Part shown: piece after piece, positions 15,631 through 24,900 of the stretch
Layout: each line of letters begins with the position of its first letter
How positions within the stretch are numbered: the first letter of the stretch is position 1
Assembly (NCBI GenBank): GCA_946478895.1
Contig: CAMLDY010000009.1
Coordinates: forward strand, 1-50,967
Source of the DNA: an uncultured Gemmatimonadota bacterium
GTDB lineage: Bacteria > Gemmatimonadota > Gemmatimonadetes > Gemmatimonadales > Gemmatimonadaceae
Length of the DNA stretch: 50,967 nucleotides
Reading direction: 5' to 3'
Translations under genes and position numbers: made by a program
Notes under the pieces: model-generated
Seen by the model: the letters and a program-made list of their open reading frames with translations, nothing else
Told to the model about the DNA's origin: nothing
Databases searched by the model: none

Positions 15631-16011
15631 ATGGCAACATCCCTATCGTCAGTAACCGCTCGCGAGGGCGCGCAGAGAGTTCAGCGCGCCGCCCAGCTGT
15701 GTCTGGACATGAAAGCAAACGACGTCGTGATACTGAATCTGGCCGGCGTCACCGACATGACTGACTACTTCGTCATCGCGAGCGGAACCTCCGACACCCA
15801 CGTGAGATCCATCGGCGAGCACGTGATCGCGGAGATGAAGAAGCAGGGCTTGACGGTGCACCACACTGAGGGGTTACAGCAAGGCCGCTGGGTATTACTC
15901 GATTTCTTCGATTTCGTAGTTCACATCTTCCATCCGACGCTTCGCTCGTTCTACCAGATTGAGCGCCTGTGGAGCGACGCGGAGACAGTGGCGCTGGAAC
16001 CACAGGAGTAA
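15631..16011 (+). CDS. rsfS: Ribosome silencing factor RsfS
   Basis: A 126-residue RsfS/DUF143 protein that binds L14 and blocks subunit joining when nutrients are low. Signature: LNLAGVTDMTDYFVIASGTSDTHVRSI, then GLTVHHTEGLQQGRWVLLDFFDFVVHIFHP, then RSFYQIERLW. Length is typical (105-130). It begins the plus-strand run that ends at lolA. The 173-bp gap before it holds the upstream terminator and no clear promoter. The next gene starts three bases after its stop. Confidence 0.95.
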   Translation: MATSLSSVTAREGAQRVQRAAQLCLDMKANDVVILNLAGVTDMTDYFVIASGTSDTHVRSIGEHVIAEMKKQGLTVHHTEGLQQGRWVLLDFFDFVVHIFHPTLRSFYQIERLWSDAETVALEPQE

Positions 16012-16014
16012 GCA

Positions 16015-19000
16015 ATGAAAGCGGTTCGAATTCTGGCCGGAATGGCCATTCTGCTGTGCGGAGCTCGCCTCGACGCACAGCAGTACTTCGGCATGAACCA
16101 GGTGCAGTACAAGCACTTCGACTGGAGAGTGATCGAGACCGAGCACTGGCTCGTTCACTACTATCCCGAGGAGCGCGCCGGAGCGATGGAAGCAGCCCGC
16201 ATGGCGGAGCGCTCCTATGCTCGGCTCTCGAAGGTGATGGACCACCAGTTCCGCGAGAAGAAGCCGATCATCCTCTACGCTTCCCGCTCCGAGTTCGGGC
16301 AGAGCAACGTGAATGGCGATCTCGGAGAAGGCGTCGGCGGAGCCACCGACCCGCTACGGCAGCGCATGATTCTTCCGCTGACCGGCGACCTCGGCAGCTT
16401 CGAGCACGTGCTGACCCACGAAATGGTGCACGAGTTCCAGTTCGACATTTTCGCGCGGGGGAAAGCGGGCGCGAACCTCCAGACCCTCAGCCAGGTCGAT
16501 CCGCCGCTCTGGTTCATGGAAGGTATGGCCGAGTACCTCTCGATCGGGCCTGAGCACATCCTCACCGACACCTGGGTTCGCGATGCGGCGGTGAACGGCA
16601 CCTTGCCGACCATCGAGCAGATGACCGAGCGCCCCGACAAATATTTCCCGTATCGCTACGGTGAAGCGTTGTGGGAGTACGTCGGTGAGCGTTGGGGCGA
16701 CGCCGCCATCGGCGAGATCATGCAGAACGCCACCACCCTCGGCATCGCGCGGGCGTTTCAGCGACAGCTCGGTCTTACGCTGCACGAGCTGAGCGACGAC
16801 TGGCGCGAGTCGGTCAACGCCAAGTATCTGCCGCAGGCAGCGAACCTCGACCGCCCGCAGACCTTCGCCCAGACTCTACTGAGTGAGAAGAAGACCGGCG
16901 GCCAGATCTTCCTCGCTCCCGCGCTCTCGACCGATGGCAGCCGCATCGCGTTCCTGTCCAACGGCAGTGTGAAGCGCGGCGAGGTCTTCATCGATCTGTG
17001 GCTCGGCGACGCGCGCACCGGCAAGCGCATTAAACGACTTGTCGAGAGCACCACCAATCCGAACTTCGAGGAGCTGCGCCTGCTCTATTCGCAGAGCTCT
17101 TTCTCGAACGACGGGCGGACGCTCGCCTTTACCGCGCAGCGCGAGGGCAAGGACGTCCTCTACCTGATGGATGTCGCCACCGCCAACGTGAAGAAGCGTT
17201 TAGACCTGCCTGTCGATGCAGTATGGAGTCCCACCTGGTCCCCCGACGACAAGCAGATTGCGTTCAGCGGCACCGTCGGCGGCATCACCGATCTCTACAT
17301 CGTCAACTCCGACGGCAGCGGCCTTCGACAGCTGACGGACGACAAATACGGCGACCTCCAACCGGCGTGGTCACCTGACGGCCGCCAGATCGCTTTCGCG
17401 AGCGATCGCGGTCCCGAGACCAACTTGGCGATCCTGAAATTCGCCAAGTGGCAGATCTCGGTGATGAATCTCGACAACGGAAGCATCACCGTGCTGCCGG
17501 GTCAGGACGGACTGAATCTGAATCCGCAGTGGTCGCCGGATGGGCGCGAGCTCGCGTTCGTCTCCGATCGCACCGGCATTCCCAACGTCTTCCTGTACGA
17601 TTTCAGCACTCAGCAGCACTACCAGATCACCAACGTTCTCGGCGGAGTCTCGGCCATCACCGAGTACAGCCCCGCGATCAGCTGGTCGAGGGGATCCGAC
17701 AGGCTTGCGTTCACCTACTACGAGCGGGGCGATTACACGGTCTGGACCGTCGACAATCCACGCTCCCTCAAGAAGACGGCGTACCGCCCCGGCACTACCA
17801 GTCAGGCGGTGGCGGCTGCGCCCGCGGCGAACGCGCCTCAAACAGCCTTCGATTCCACGTTGAGAGCGCAGCCCGGCGAGCCGACATCCACCTATCGCGC
17901 GCCATCCGGCACGCGACAGTCATCCGTCCTCCCGGCGCAGGAAGTAGCAGTAGCCGATTTGCCGGCGAGCATTGGCACGCTGATGTCAGATCCTTTGTTC
18001 GGGCTTCCCGACACCGCGCGGTTCAAGGAGCGTCCGTACCATGCGACGTTCCACCCCGACTACATCGCCGATCCGTCGGTCGGGTACACGCCCAGCTACG
18101 GCGGAATGTTCGCCGGCGGCACCGCGTTCGTCTTCAGTGATCTGCTCGGCAATCACCAGCTCGCGGTCGCGGGCAACGTTTACGGACGGCTGAGCGACGC
18201 CAGCGTCTTCGTCGGCTACGCCAATCTGAGCCGTCGCTGGCAGTACACCACGGGGGTCGCTCAGGACCCGGTGTACGTTCCGGTCAGTGGCGGACCTCGC
18301 TCCGATCCGAACAATCCGAACGTAATTCGTTTCCAGACCGACTACTTCCGGTACGTCATCAGGAATGTCTTTCTCACGGCACAGTACCCGTTCAGCAGGT
18401 TCACGCGCGTTGAAGCGGGAACACAGTTTAACAGCATCGCCCAGGGAATAGTTCACGTTTTCCAGGACTGCAGCGTCGCGGGTTATTGCACCGACGTTCA
18501 GTTCAAGAACGACAGTATCAAGATCAAGACGTTGAACTACATCACCCCGACGACCGCGTTCGTCTCGGACAACACGCTGTTTGGTAACACCGGTCCGATC
18601 ATGGGGCGGCGCATGCGCTTCCAGGCTTCCCAGAACCTCGGCAACGTCAACTTCGCCGACTTCCTGGTTGACTACCGTCGCTATGATCCGATTATCTTCA
18701 ATACGCTTACCTTTGCGACGCGATTCCTCTCGTCGATCTCGCTCGGACGCGATGAAGATTTGTTCCCGAAGTACATCGGAAGACCGGACTTCGTCCGTGG
18801 TTACGATCGCGCGAACTTCAGCTTCTATGATTGCACATCGATCATCGGCGGCCAGTCGCAGTGCAACAACGCCCAGCTCGCGGGCAGCAGAGTCGCCGTC
18901 TTCAACGAGGAGCTGCGCTTCCCGATCATCCGCCGCTTCGACATCGGCAGCTCGTTTGGACTTCCGCCCGTCGACGGCCTCATCTTCTATGACGCGGGTC

Positions 19001-19206
19001 TGGCGTGGAGCAAGGGACAGACTCCTCACCTCGGTAACGCGCCCGTGGGCAACAACCCGAACATCGATCGCTACCCTCTCGCGAGCTGGGGTGCTGGATT
19101 GCGGGTGAACCTGTTCAATCTTGCCGTACTTCGTTGGGATTACGCGCGGCCGATGGTCGGCGGACGGAAGCCCAACTGGACCTTCTCATTGGGAGCGAGC
19201 TACTAA
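16015..19206 (+). CDS. Zinc-protease-like / TolB-type propeller / outer-membrane barrel fusion
   Basis: A 1063-residue exported protein. A signal peptide (about 1-22) ends CGARLDAQQ. A peptidase-MA-like gluzincin domain (about 35-270) has HEMVH at 135-139 and EGMAEY at 169-174 as likely third ligand. A TolB/PD40 propeller (about 295-590) has repeats such as TWSPDDKQIAFSG, AWSPDGRQIAFASDRG and QWSPDGRELAFVSDRTG. After a low-complexity Ala/Pro/Thr linker, about 690-1063 resembles a BamA/Omp85-type barrel, ending NWTFSLGASY with the terminal aromatic residue expected of a barrel. It probably sits in the outer membrane with protease and propeller periplasmic. Substrate unknown. AGGAG lies within the end of rsfS. 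Confidence 0.85.
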   Translation: MKAVRILAGMAILLCGARLDAQQYFGMNQVQYKHFDWRVIETEHWLVHYYPEERAGAMEAARMAERSYARLSKVMDHQFREKKPIILYASRSEFGQSNVNGDLGEGVGGATDPLRQRMILPLTGDLGSFEHVLTHEMVHEFQFDIFARGKAGANLQTLSQVDPPLWFMEGMAEYLSIGPEHILTDTWVRDAAVNGTLPTIEQMTERPDKYFPYRYGEALWEYVGERWGDAAIGEIMQNATTLGIARAFQRQLGLTLHELSDDWRESVNAKYLPQAANLDRPQTFAQTLLSEKKTGGQIFLAPALSTDGSRIAFLSNGSVKRGEVFIDLWLGDARTGKRIKRLVESTTNPNFEELRLLYSQSSFSNDGRTLAFTAQREGKDVLYLMDVATANVKKRLDLPVDAVWSPTWSPDDKQIAFSGTVGGITDLYIVNSDGSGLRQLTDDKYGDLQPAWSPDGRQIAFASDRGPETNLAILKFAKWQISVMNLDNGSITVLPGQDGLNLNPQWSPDGRELAFVSDRTGIPNVFLYDFSTQQHYQITNVLGGVSAITEYSPAISWSRGSDRLAFTYYERGDYTVWTVDNPRSLKKTAYRPGTTSQAVAAAPAANAPQTAFDSTLRAQPGEPTSTYRAPSGTRQSSVLPAQEVAVADLPASIGTLMSDPLFGLPDTARFKERPYHATFHPDYIADPSVGYTPSYGGMFAGGTAFVFSDLLGNHQLAVAGNVYGRLSDASVFVGYANLSRRWQYTTGVAQDPVYVPVSGGPRSDPNNPNVIRFQTDYFRYVIRNVFLTAQYPFSRFTRVEAGTQFNSIAQGIVHVFQDCSVAGYCTDVQFKNDSIKIKTLNYITPTTAFVSDNTLFGNTGPIMGRRMRFQASQNLGNVNFADFLVDYRRYDPIIFNTLTFATRFLSSISLGRDEDLFPKYIGRPDFVRGYDRANFSFYDCTSIIGGQSQCNNAQLAGSRVAVFNEELRFPIIRRFDIGSSFGLPPVDGLIFYDAGLAWSKGQTPHLGNAPVGNNPNIDRYPLASWGAGLRVNLFNLAVLRWDYARPMVGGRKPNWTFSLGASY

Positions 19207-19209
19207 CCG

Positions 19210-20679
19210 TTGCGTCGCCTCCTACTGCTGGCGCTGCTCTGTGCAGCCTGTACGAACAACGACAGGGCAGCGCCTGACAGCACGAACTTCCAACCGGCCG
19301 AACCAACTGGCCCAGACCCGCTTCTCCTCCGCGTTCCGCGCGGCGGAGGAACGGGTCGCGTTTACGTGTACCCGAAGCTCGACTCCGCCGTCTGGACGGT
19401 GGACGAAGCTCCAGCCCTCGAGCGAGTACTCGCTTTCGATCCCGACGCCGGCACGATTGCCTACGTCGATGCGAAAGGCTTCCCCGGTCGTCTCGATTTA
19501 AGAGAGACAGACGTCGTAAAGGCATCGAGAGCGAAGCTGACCTCGCTCGCCTCCGCCAACGGCAGCGACATCTACGGCATCAATCCCAAAGGCGAAGTCG
19601 TCAGGCTCAACCCGAGCGGCGGTGACTGGCACTTCAAGCCGCCCATCGCGGCGCGGTCGGTTTTCACCCAACCGAACGGAGAGCTGCTCGTCGCGGCGAA
19701 CAAAGGCACCCAGACCATTCTCTGGAAGGTGCGGCCACCGGACGACGTCGTGCAGGACAGCGCAGTGTTGCCGCTCTCCGGCCGCGCGGTTCGTACCCAG
19801 GTCGGAGATCGCGTTTATTTCACCGTCGACAGCGGACTCATTGGCGTAAAGGCCAAGGATCTCTCGCCCGCCGGCACCGTGGAGCTCCCCAGCCGCGTGC
19901 GCGCACTCGCCCCCACCCCGAGTGGAGACCGTCTCTACATAGCGACGTTTGGCGATAGCGGACTTTCGGTTGTCGACCGCTACAGCGGCAACGTGAGCCA
20001 CGCCGTCACGCTTCCCGCCCCTCCAGTCGACCTGCGCATGGACGGGCTTGGCAGATATCTGATTGCGCGTTTCCCCAAAGTTGATTCCGCGTGGGTGATT
20101 GCGATTGGCACGAATCGTCTCGTTGGCGCTGTGGGTACACGGTGGGAAGCGGATCTTCCCGCGATCACCCCCGACGGTGAGCTCGCTGTGCTCGGTGCCA
20201 AGGACGTGACGCTGATCGATCCAGACAATCTTGCCGTCAAATCCACCATTGCCGGCGGCGCGAAAGACTTCTGGTACTTCTTCGCCTGGAACGGTTTCCG
20301 CCCGCGGCCGGCGGGCCTCGATCAGCCGGTGACTTTCCCGACCGACAGCGTGTACACGGATTCCACAGCGAGCTCGACGTCGCCGTACGCGTCGTCGACA
20401 CCAGCGACGATCGATAGTACGACCCCACCGCCAGTCGCTCAGCCAAGCGCCTCGGGCGGTTTCACTGTCTCCTTCGCCGCGCTCCTCACCGAGGACAAGG
20501 CGCAGCTCCTGGCGAATACCATTCGCGTCGGCGCGACACCGGCCCACGTCGTGGTTACGAACAGCGCCGGCTCGCCGATCTACAGAGTCGTGATGGGTCC
20601 GTTTGCAACGAAGGAAGAGGCGGAGCGAGTCGGCCGCGCATCTCGACGCGACTACTGGATCTACGAGGGCTCCCCTTGA
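19210..20679 (+). CDS. Propeller lipoprotein with C-terminal SPOR domain
   Basis: A 489-residue predicted lipoprotein starting TTG at 19210, three bases after the previous stop. The signal is RRLLLLALLCAAC (lipobox Cys about 14). Residues about 40-370 show beta-propeller-like repeats (SGDRLYIATFGDSGLSVVDRYSG and similar). A Ser/Thr/Pro linker (about 375-410) leads to a SPOR-like domain (about 415-489: FTVSFAALLTEDKAQLLANT...IYRVVMGPFATKEEAERVG). SPOR domains bind denuded glycan strands at division septa. Its stop overlaps the next start (TTGA). Confidence 0.82.
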   Translation: MRRLLLLALLCAACTNNDRAAPDSTNFQPAEPTGPDPLLLRVPRGGGTGRVYVYPKLDSAVWTVDEAPALERVLAFDPDAGTIAYVDAKGFPGRLDLRETDVVKASRAKLTSLASANGSDIYGINPKGEVVRLNPSGGDWHFKPPIAARSVFTQPNGELLVAANKGTQTILWKVRPPDDVVQDSAVLPLSGRAVRTQVGDRVYFTVDSGLIGVKAKDLSPAGTVELPSRVRALAPTPSGDRLYIATFGDSGLSVVDRYSGNVSHAVTLPAPPVDLRMDGLGRYLIARFPKVDSAWVIAIGTNRLVGAVGTRWEADLPAITPDGELAVLGAKDVTLIDPDNLAVKSTIAGGAKDFWYFFAWNGFRPRPAGLDQPVTFPTDSVYTDSTASSTSPYASSTPATIDSTTPPPVAQPSASGGFTVSFAALLTEDKAQLLANTIRVGATPAHVVVTNSAGSPIYRVVMGPFATKEEAERVGRASRRDYWIYEGSP

Positions 20680-21989
20680 AGCCGCCCAGCTCCGGTGGAC
20701 GACCCGTAGCATGGGAAGACGCCGGACGGCAGATCGCACCACTGCTGGGCAGCTACTCAGCCATTGTCGTCACTTCCTCGGATCTCGCTGTCGCCGCGTT
20801 CGTAGCGCTGGGGATCGCCCGCGCTGAAGCCAATCACCGCCGCGCCGTAATAGCAGACCTCGTCGGAGATCTTCCCCCTCTTCGGTCCCTGATCAGGGAA
20901 CAGGATCCCCACGGAATCACCGACAGTTTTCTGTACGGGGTCTCCCTCAACAAGATCGGCTACGAGGTCGAAGGCACGCCGAACCTCTACGTGATGCCGA
21001 GCGGAACCGATCCCGTGATCGACGAGCAGATCTTTCACAGCGGACGATGGAAGAAACTGGCGGCGGGATTTACCCAGGTCGGCGCACTCCTGATTCTGGT
21101 CGCGTCCAGTCATGCGCCTGGGCTGGCAGACCTCATCGAACAGGTCGATGGCGCCGTGCTCGCGAAGGATCCCGAGATCGCCGCGGCACCGAGCGCGCTC
21201 GTGCTCGCTCGAGTTCCGTCGCCGACCCCGACCCTCAGGATTCAGCTTCAGCGTGCCGGTGCGCGCGCCGCGGTCTGGAGGCGACAGCGGTGGTTCAAAC
21301 CCGCTCTTGGCATAGCTGCGGTTTTGCTCCTGGCTGCGATTGGATTGGCCCTCGTACTCACCGGCGTAATTCCCCGGACGCGCTCGCCTGCGCCACGCGT
21401 CGCCGTCAAGCCGGTCCCAGCACCGACGCCCCTGCCCCCCCGTCCCGCCCCTGAAACGCTATACATCGCACCTCCCGCCAACCCGGCAGACTCAGCCGAG
21501 GCGTCCGCGTTTGCCGTCGAACTACAGGTCGCAAACACCGCCGAAGGTGCTAACTTGTTCATCAGGAAAAATCGCGCGGCGCTACCGGCGCCCGCTGTGT
21601 CGCCTGTCCCAATTGACCCGGAGCGATCGACATGGTACAAGCTGACAGCTGGTGCGTACCCGGCGCGATATCAGGCCGACTCACTCCTTTTTGTCCTGCG
21701 TAATGCGCATGTGCTCAGGGATTCTGCCGGCAGCGTTACCCGCGCGCCGCTGGCGCTGCTCGTCGACAGTGTTCCGACCCAGGGCGGCATCAGCGATGCG
21801 GTTCGCGCCGCGGTGCAGAAGTACGATGAGCGCGGGCTGCTGGTCTACGCATTGATGCAGGATGACGGGGGCGCGCGGTTGTACGCGGGCGCCTTCACCC
21901 GGCCCGAGGAATCGGCCGAACTGACCAGGACACTTCGCGGCGCGGGTTTGAAGCCCGTGCTCGTCTACCGAACCGGGAGAGCGCCTTAG
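20676..21989 (+). CDS. MinD/BY-kinase-like protein lacking a P-loop, with TM segment and SPOR-like C-terminus
   Basis: A 437-residue protein starting TTG at 20676, overlapping the previous stop by 4 bases. Residues about 27-175 follow the MinD/CpsD fold: a first strand SAIVVTSSDLAVAAFVALGI, a second IADLVGDLPPL, then ALLILVASSHAPGLADLIEQVDGAVL. Where relatives have a GKS/T-bearing Walker A, nothing comparable is present, so ATP binding is doubtful. One transmembrane helix (about 206-228) precedes a Pro-rich linker. The periplasmic end holds two SPOR-like stretches (WYKLTAGAYPARYQADSLL and ARLYAGAFTRPEESAELTR). Its stop overlaps the smc start (TAGTG). No characterised relative recognised. Confidence 0.72.
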   Translation: MKPPSSGGRPVAWEDAGRQIAPLLGSYSAIVVTSSDLAVAAFVALGIARAEANHRRAVIADLVGDLPPLRSLIREQDPHGITDSFLYGVSLNKIGYEVEGTPNLYVMPSGTDPVIDEQIFHSGRWKKLAAGFTQVGALLILVASSHAPGLADLIEQVDGAVLAKDPEIAAAPSALVLARVPSPTPTLRIQLQRAGARAAVWRRQRWFKPALGIAAVLLLAAIGLALVLTGVIPRTRSPAPRVAVKPVPAPTPLPPRPAPETLYIAPPANPADSAEASAFAVELQVANTAEGANLFIRKNRAALPAPAVSPVPIDPERSTWYKLTAGAYPARYQADSLLFVLRNAHVLRDSAGSVTRAPLALLVDSVPTQGGISDAVRAAVQKYDERGLLVYALMQDDGGARLYAGAFTRPEESAELTRTLRGAGLKPVLVYRTGRAP

Positions 21990-24900
21990 TGCGTCTAACG
22001 AAGCTCGAGATTCACGGATTCAAATCCTTCGCCGATCAAACCGACATGCTCTTCGAGCCGGGTGTGACGGCGATTGTGGGTCCAAATGGCTGCGGAAAAT
22101 CAAACGTGTCGGACGCAGTCAGGTGGGTGCTCGGTGAGCAGCGCGCTCGCGCTTTGCGTGGCGCGAAGATGGAGGAAGTAATCTTCCAGGGCTCCTCCGC
22201 ACGGCGCGCAGTCAACCTCGCTGAAGTCTCCCTGCACTTCGAGAACGACGACGGCGCGCTCGATATTCCGTTCCGCGAAGTCGTCATCACGCGCCGCCTG
22301 AGTCGGTCCGGCGAGAGCGACTACTTCCTGAATGGTGCCGCGTGTCGCCTGCGCGACATTCACGACATGGTGCGGGGCACCGGCCTCGGCGCCGACTCCG
22401 GCGTCGTGATCGAAGCGAAGATGGTCGATGCGCTGCTCAGTGACCGCCCCGACGATCGTCGTGAGCTGTTCGAGGAAGCTGCCGGAGTCGGACTCTATCG
22501 TGATCGCAAGCGGAGCGCCGAGCGTCGCCTCGAGGAGACGACGGTTGACCTCGCCCGGATCGACGATCTGATCGCGGAAGTTCAAAGCCAGGTGCGCTCA
22601 CTCGCGCGTCAGCGGAAGCGCGCCGAGCGGCACACCGAGCTCATGTCGCGGCGATTCACTCTCGAGGTCGCTCACGCGTCGCGCGAGATGGCTGCGTGGC
22701 GTGACGAGCTCGCGCGCCTCGAGGAACGGGTGACAGCACTCCGCGTCGAGGTTCCGGCCGGCGAGCAGCGGCTGCGCGAGGCCGAGGCTGCGCGCGACGC
22801 CGCTCTCAACGAGCGCACTACGGCAGAAGCGCGCCGCACGGAGCTGGCGCGGCTGGTGTCGGATCAGCGCGAGAGCACCCAACAATTGCGTGGCGAGATC
22901 GCCGTTGCGGAGGAGAGACTCCGCAACGCGATGTCCCGCCGGGAGCGCGCCGAGGAAGAGCGCCGTGAGGGCGACGCCGTCGCCGGTCGCGTCAGCAACG
23001 AGATGGAGCGCGCCGCCGCCGAGCTCGCGTCACTCGAGGAGGCGTTGCGTGCTGCCGATGAAGCGCTGGCAGGCCACGCCCGGCGCGAGGAGGAAGTCCG
23101 CTCCAATCTCAGCGTCGCGCGTGCCAGCCTGGAGCAGGGCGAGCGCGCGCTCCGCGAGCTGCGCGAAGAGCTCCATCGAACGTTGCTTGACCGCCAGAGC
23201 GGCGAGCGAGAGCGGGAAGAGCTCACCGCCCGCCGGACGACGCTGGAGACCGAGCTCACCCATCTCTTCGACGCGGCTGAGGCCGCTCGGCGTGACCTCG
23301 CCGCGGCCGAAGACGCCGCGTCGATCGCAGCGTCACGCCTCGCCGAAACCAGCGCGGCGGCCGACGAGGCGCGGGATGCCCTCGAAGCGGCTCGCGAACG
23401 CGAGAGTGCGGCGCGCGCGGATCTCCTGCGCGCGGAGGAGCTGCACACCGCGCTCAGCGCGAAGCTCAACGCCCTCGAAGGCCTCGAGCGCGAGCGCGTC
23501 GGCCTCGCCCCCGCAGCGGCGCGCCTCCTCAAGGAGCGCGCGATCTTCGGTGAAGGTGCCGTCCTCGGTCCACTCAGTGATTTCATCAGCGCCGATGCCG
23601 CCGCCGCTGGCCTCGTCGAGCGCTTTCTGGGTCCGACGGTCAACGCAGTTCTGGTGCGAGATCGGAACGTCGCCGACGCCATTCGCGCCTGGCATGCGTC
23701 CGCCACACCTGGGCCACTCCTGCTGCTTCCGCTCGATTCCGTGAATGGAGATTCCGCGGCGGCAACCGGAAATCCCGATCTCGCCGCGCTCGTCGAGTCA
23801 GCGTCGCCCGCCGCCGGTTGGGTAAGGTCGCTGCTCGGCCGCGTCACTTCGATGGAAAGCGGATCGGCATTCGTCGATGCCCGCGGCGCAATCTGGCTGC
23901 CGGCCGCCGAGTCTGGCCCGGGACCGCTGCGCCGCCGCGCCGAGATCACGGAGTTGAAACAGGCTGTCGTCAACAGTGCGGCTTCGCGACACACAGCCAC
24001 CGTGAACGCGGAGACCGAGCGCGCCGGCCTCGCCGCCGCCGAGCGAGCCGCGGTTGTCGCCCAGGAGGCGGCTTCCCAGGCCGCGCGCGCCAATGCTGAA
24101 TCTGCCGATCGTTCGGCGACCCTTGCCCGACAGCACCAGCGTGCCGCGCGGGAAGCAGCCGAGGCGCGGGCGCTGATCGAAAGACTTACCGAGCGCGAGA
24201 CGATGACCGCCGAGCGAATCGAAAAGCTCGCTGCCGCAGCCGCCGAGATCGAAGCACGCATTGCTGGCCACGAAACCGCGGTTGGCGCGGCACGCGACGT
24301 CCTCGCCAGCGCTGAACACAGCCAGGAAGAAGCGCGTGAGCAGCGCACCGCCAGTCAGATCCGCCGCGCGCAGGCGCAGGCGCAGCTCGAGGTCGCGTCC
24401 GATCGTCACCGCCACCTCCGCGACGAGTACGCATCGGCAACGGGCCGGCTCGAGTCCCTTCAGATCGAGCTGACCACTCTTTCGTCCGCCGACGCGCAGC
24501 TCACCGAGCAGGTATCTCAGTGGCAGAGCGATCTCGATGCGCGCCAGTCTACCCTCGAGGACACCGAGCAGAAGCTGGCGGACGCGGAGCAAGCGGTGCA
24601 CGACATCGACGAACGATTCTCGAGCGAAGAGCATCTGCTGAGTGAGCTGCGTCGCAACGTCTCAATGGCCGGCGAAGAGCTACACGCCGCCGAGCTCCGC
24701 TACACCGAGCTGTCGGGCAAGCGCGCCGCCATTCGCGAGCGACTCGAGGCAGAATGGAAGAAGCCCGTCGACGAGCTGCTCGCGGGAGCCGAAGCGCTGG
24801 AGCTCGATGATGAGAGCCTGCGCAGCGAGGCCGCACTGGTGCGTGAGCAGCTCGACGCTCTTGGTCCGGTCAATCCGCTCGCGATCGAGGAGCACGAGGA

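Noticed and set aside
17986..19029. A long antisense frame within the barrel part of the 1063-residue protein
   Set aside because: No start signal or recognisable domain, and the plus-strand frame carries coherent motifs throughout.
22864..24348. A 494-codon open frame antisense to smc
   Set aside because: Its product is almost only Ser, Ala and Arg, as expected from the reverse of Glu/Ala/Arg coiled-coil codons; smc is unmistakable on the plus strand.
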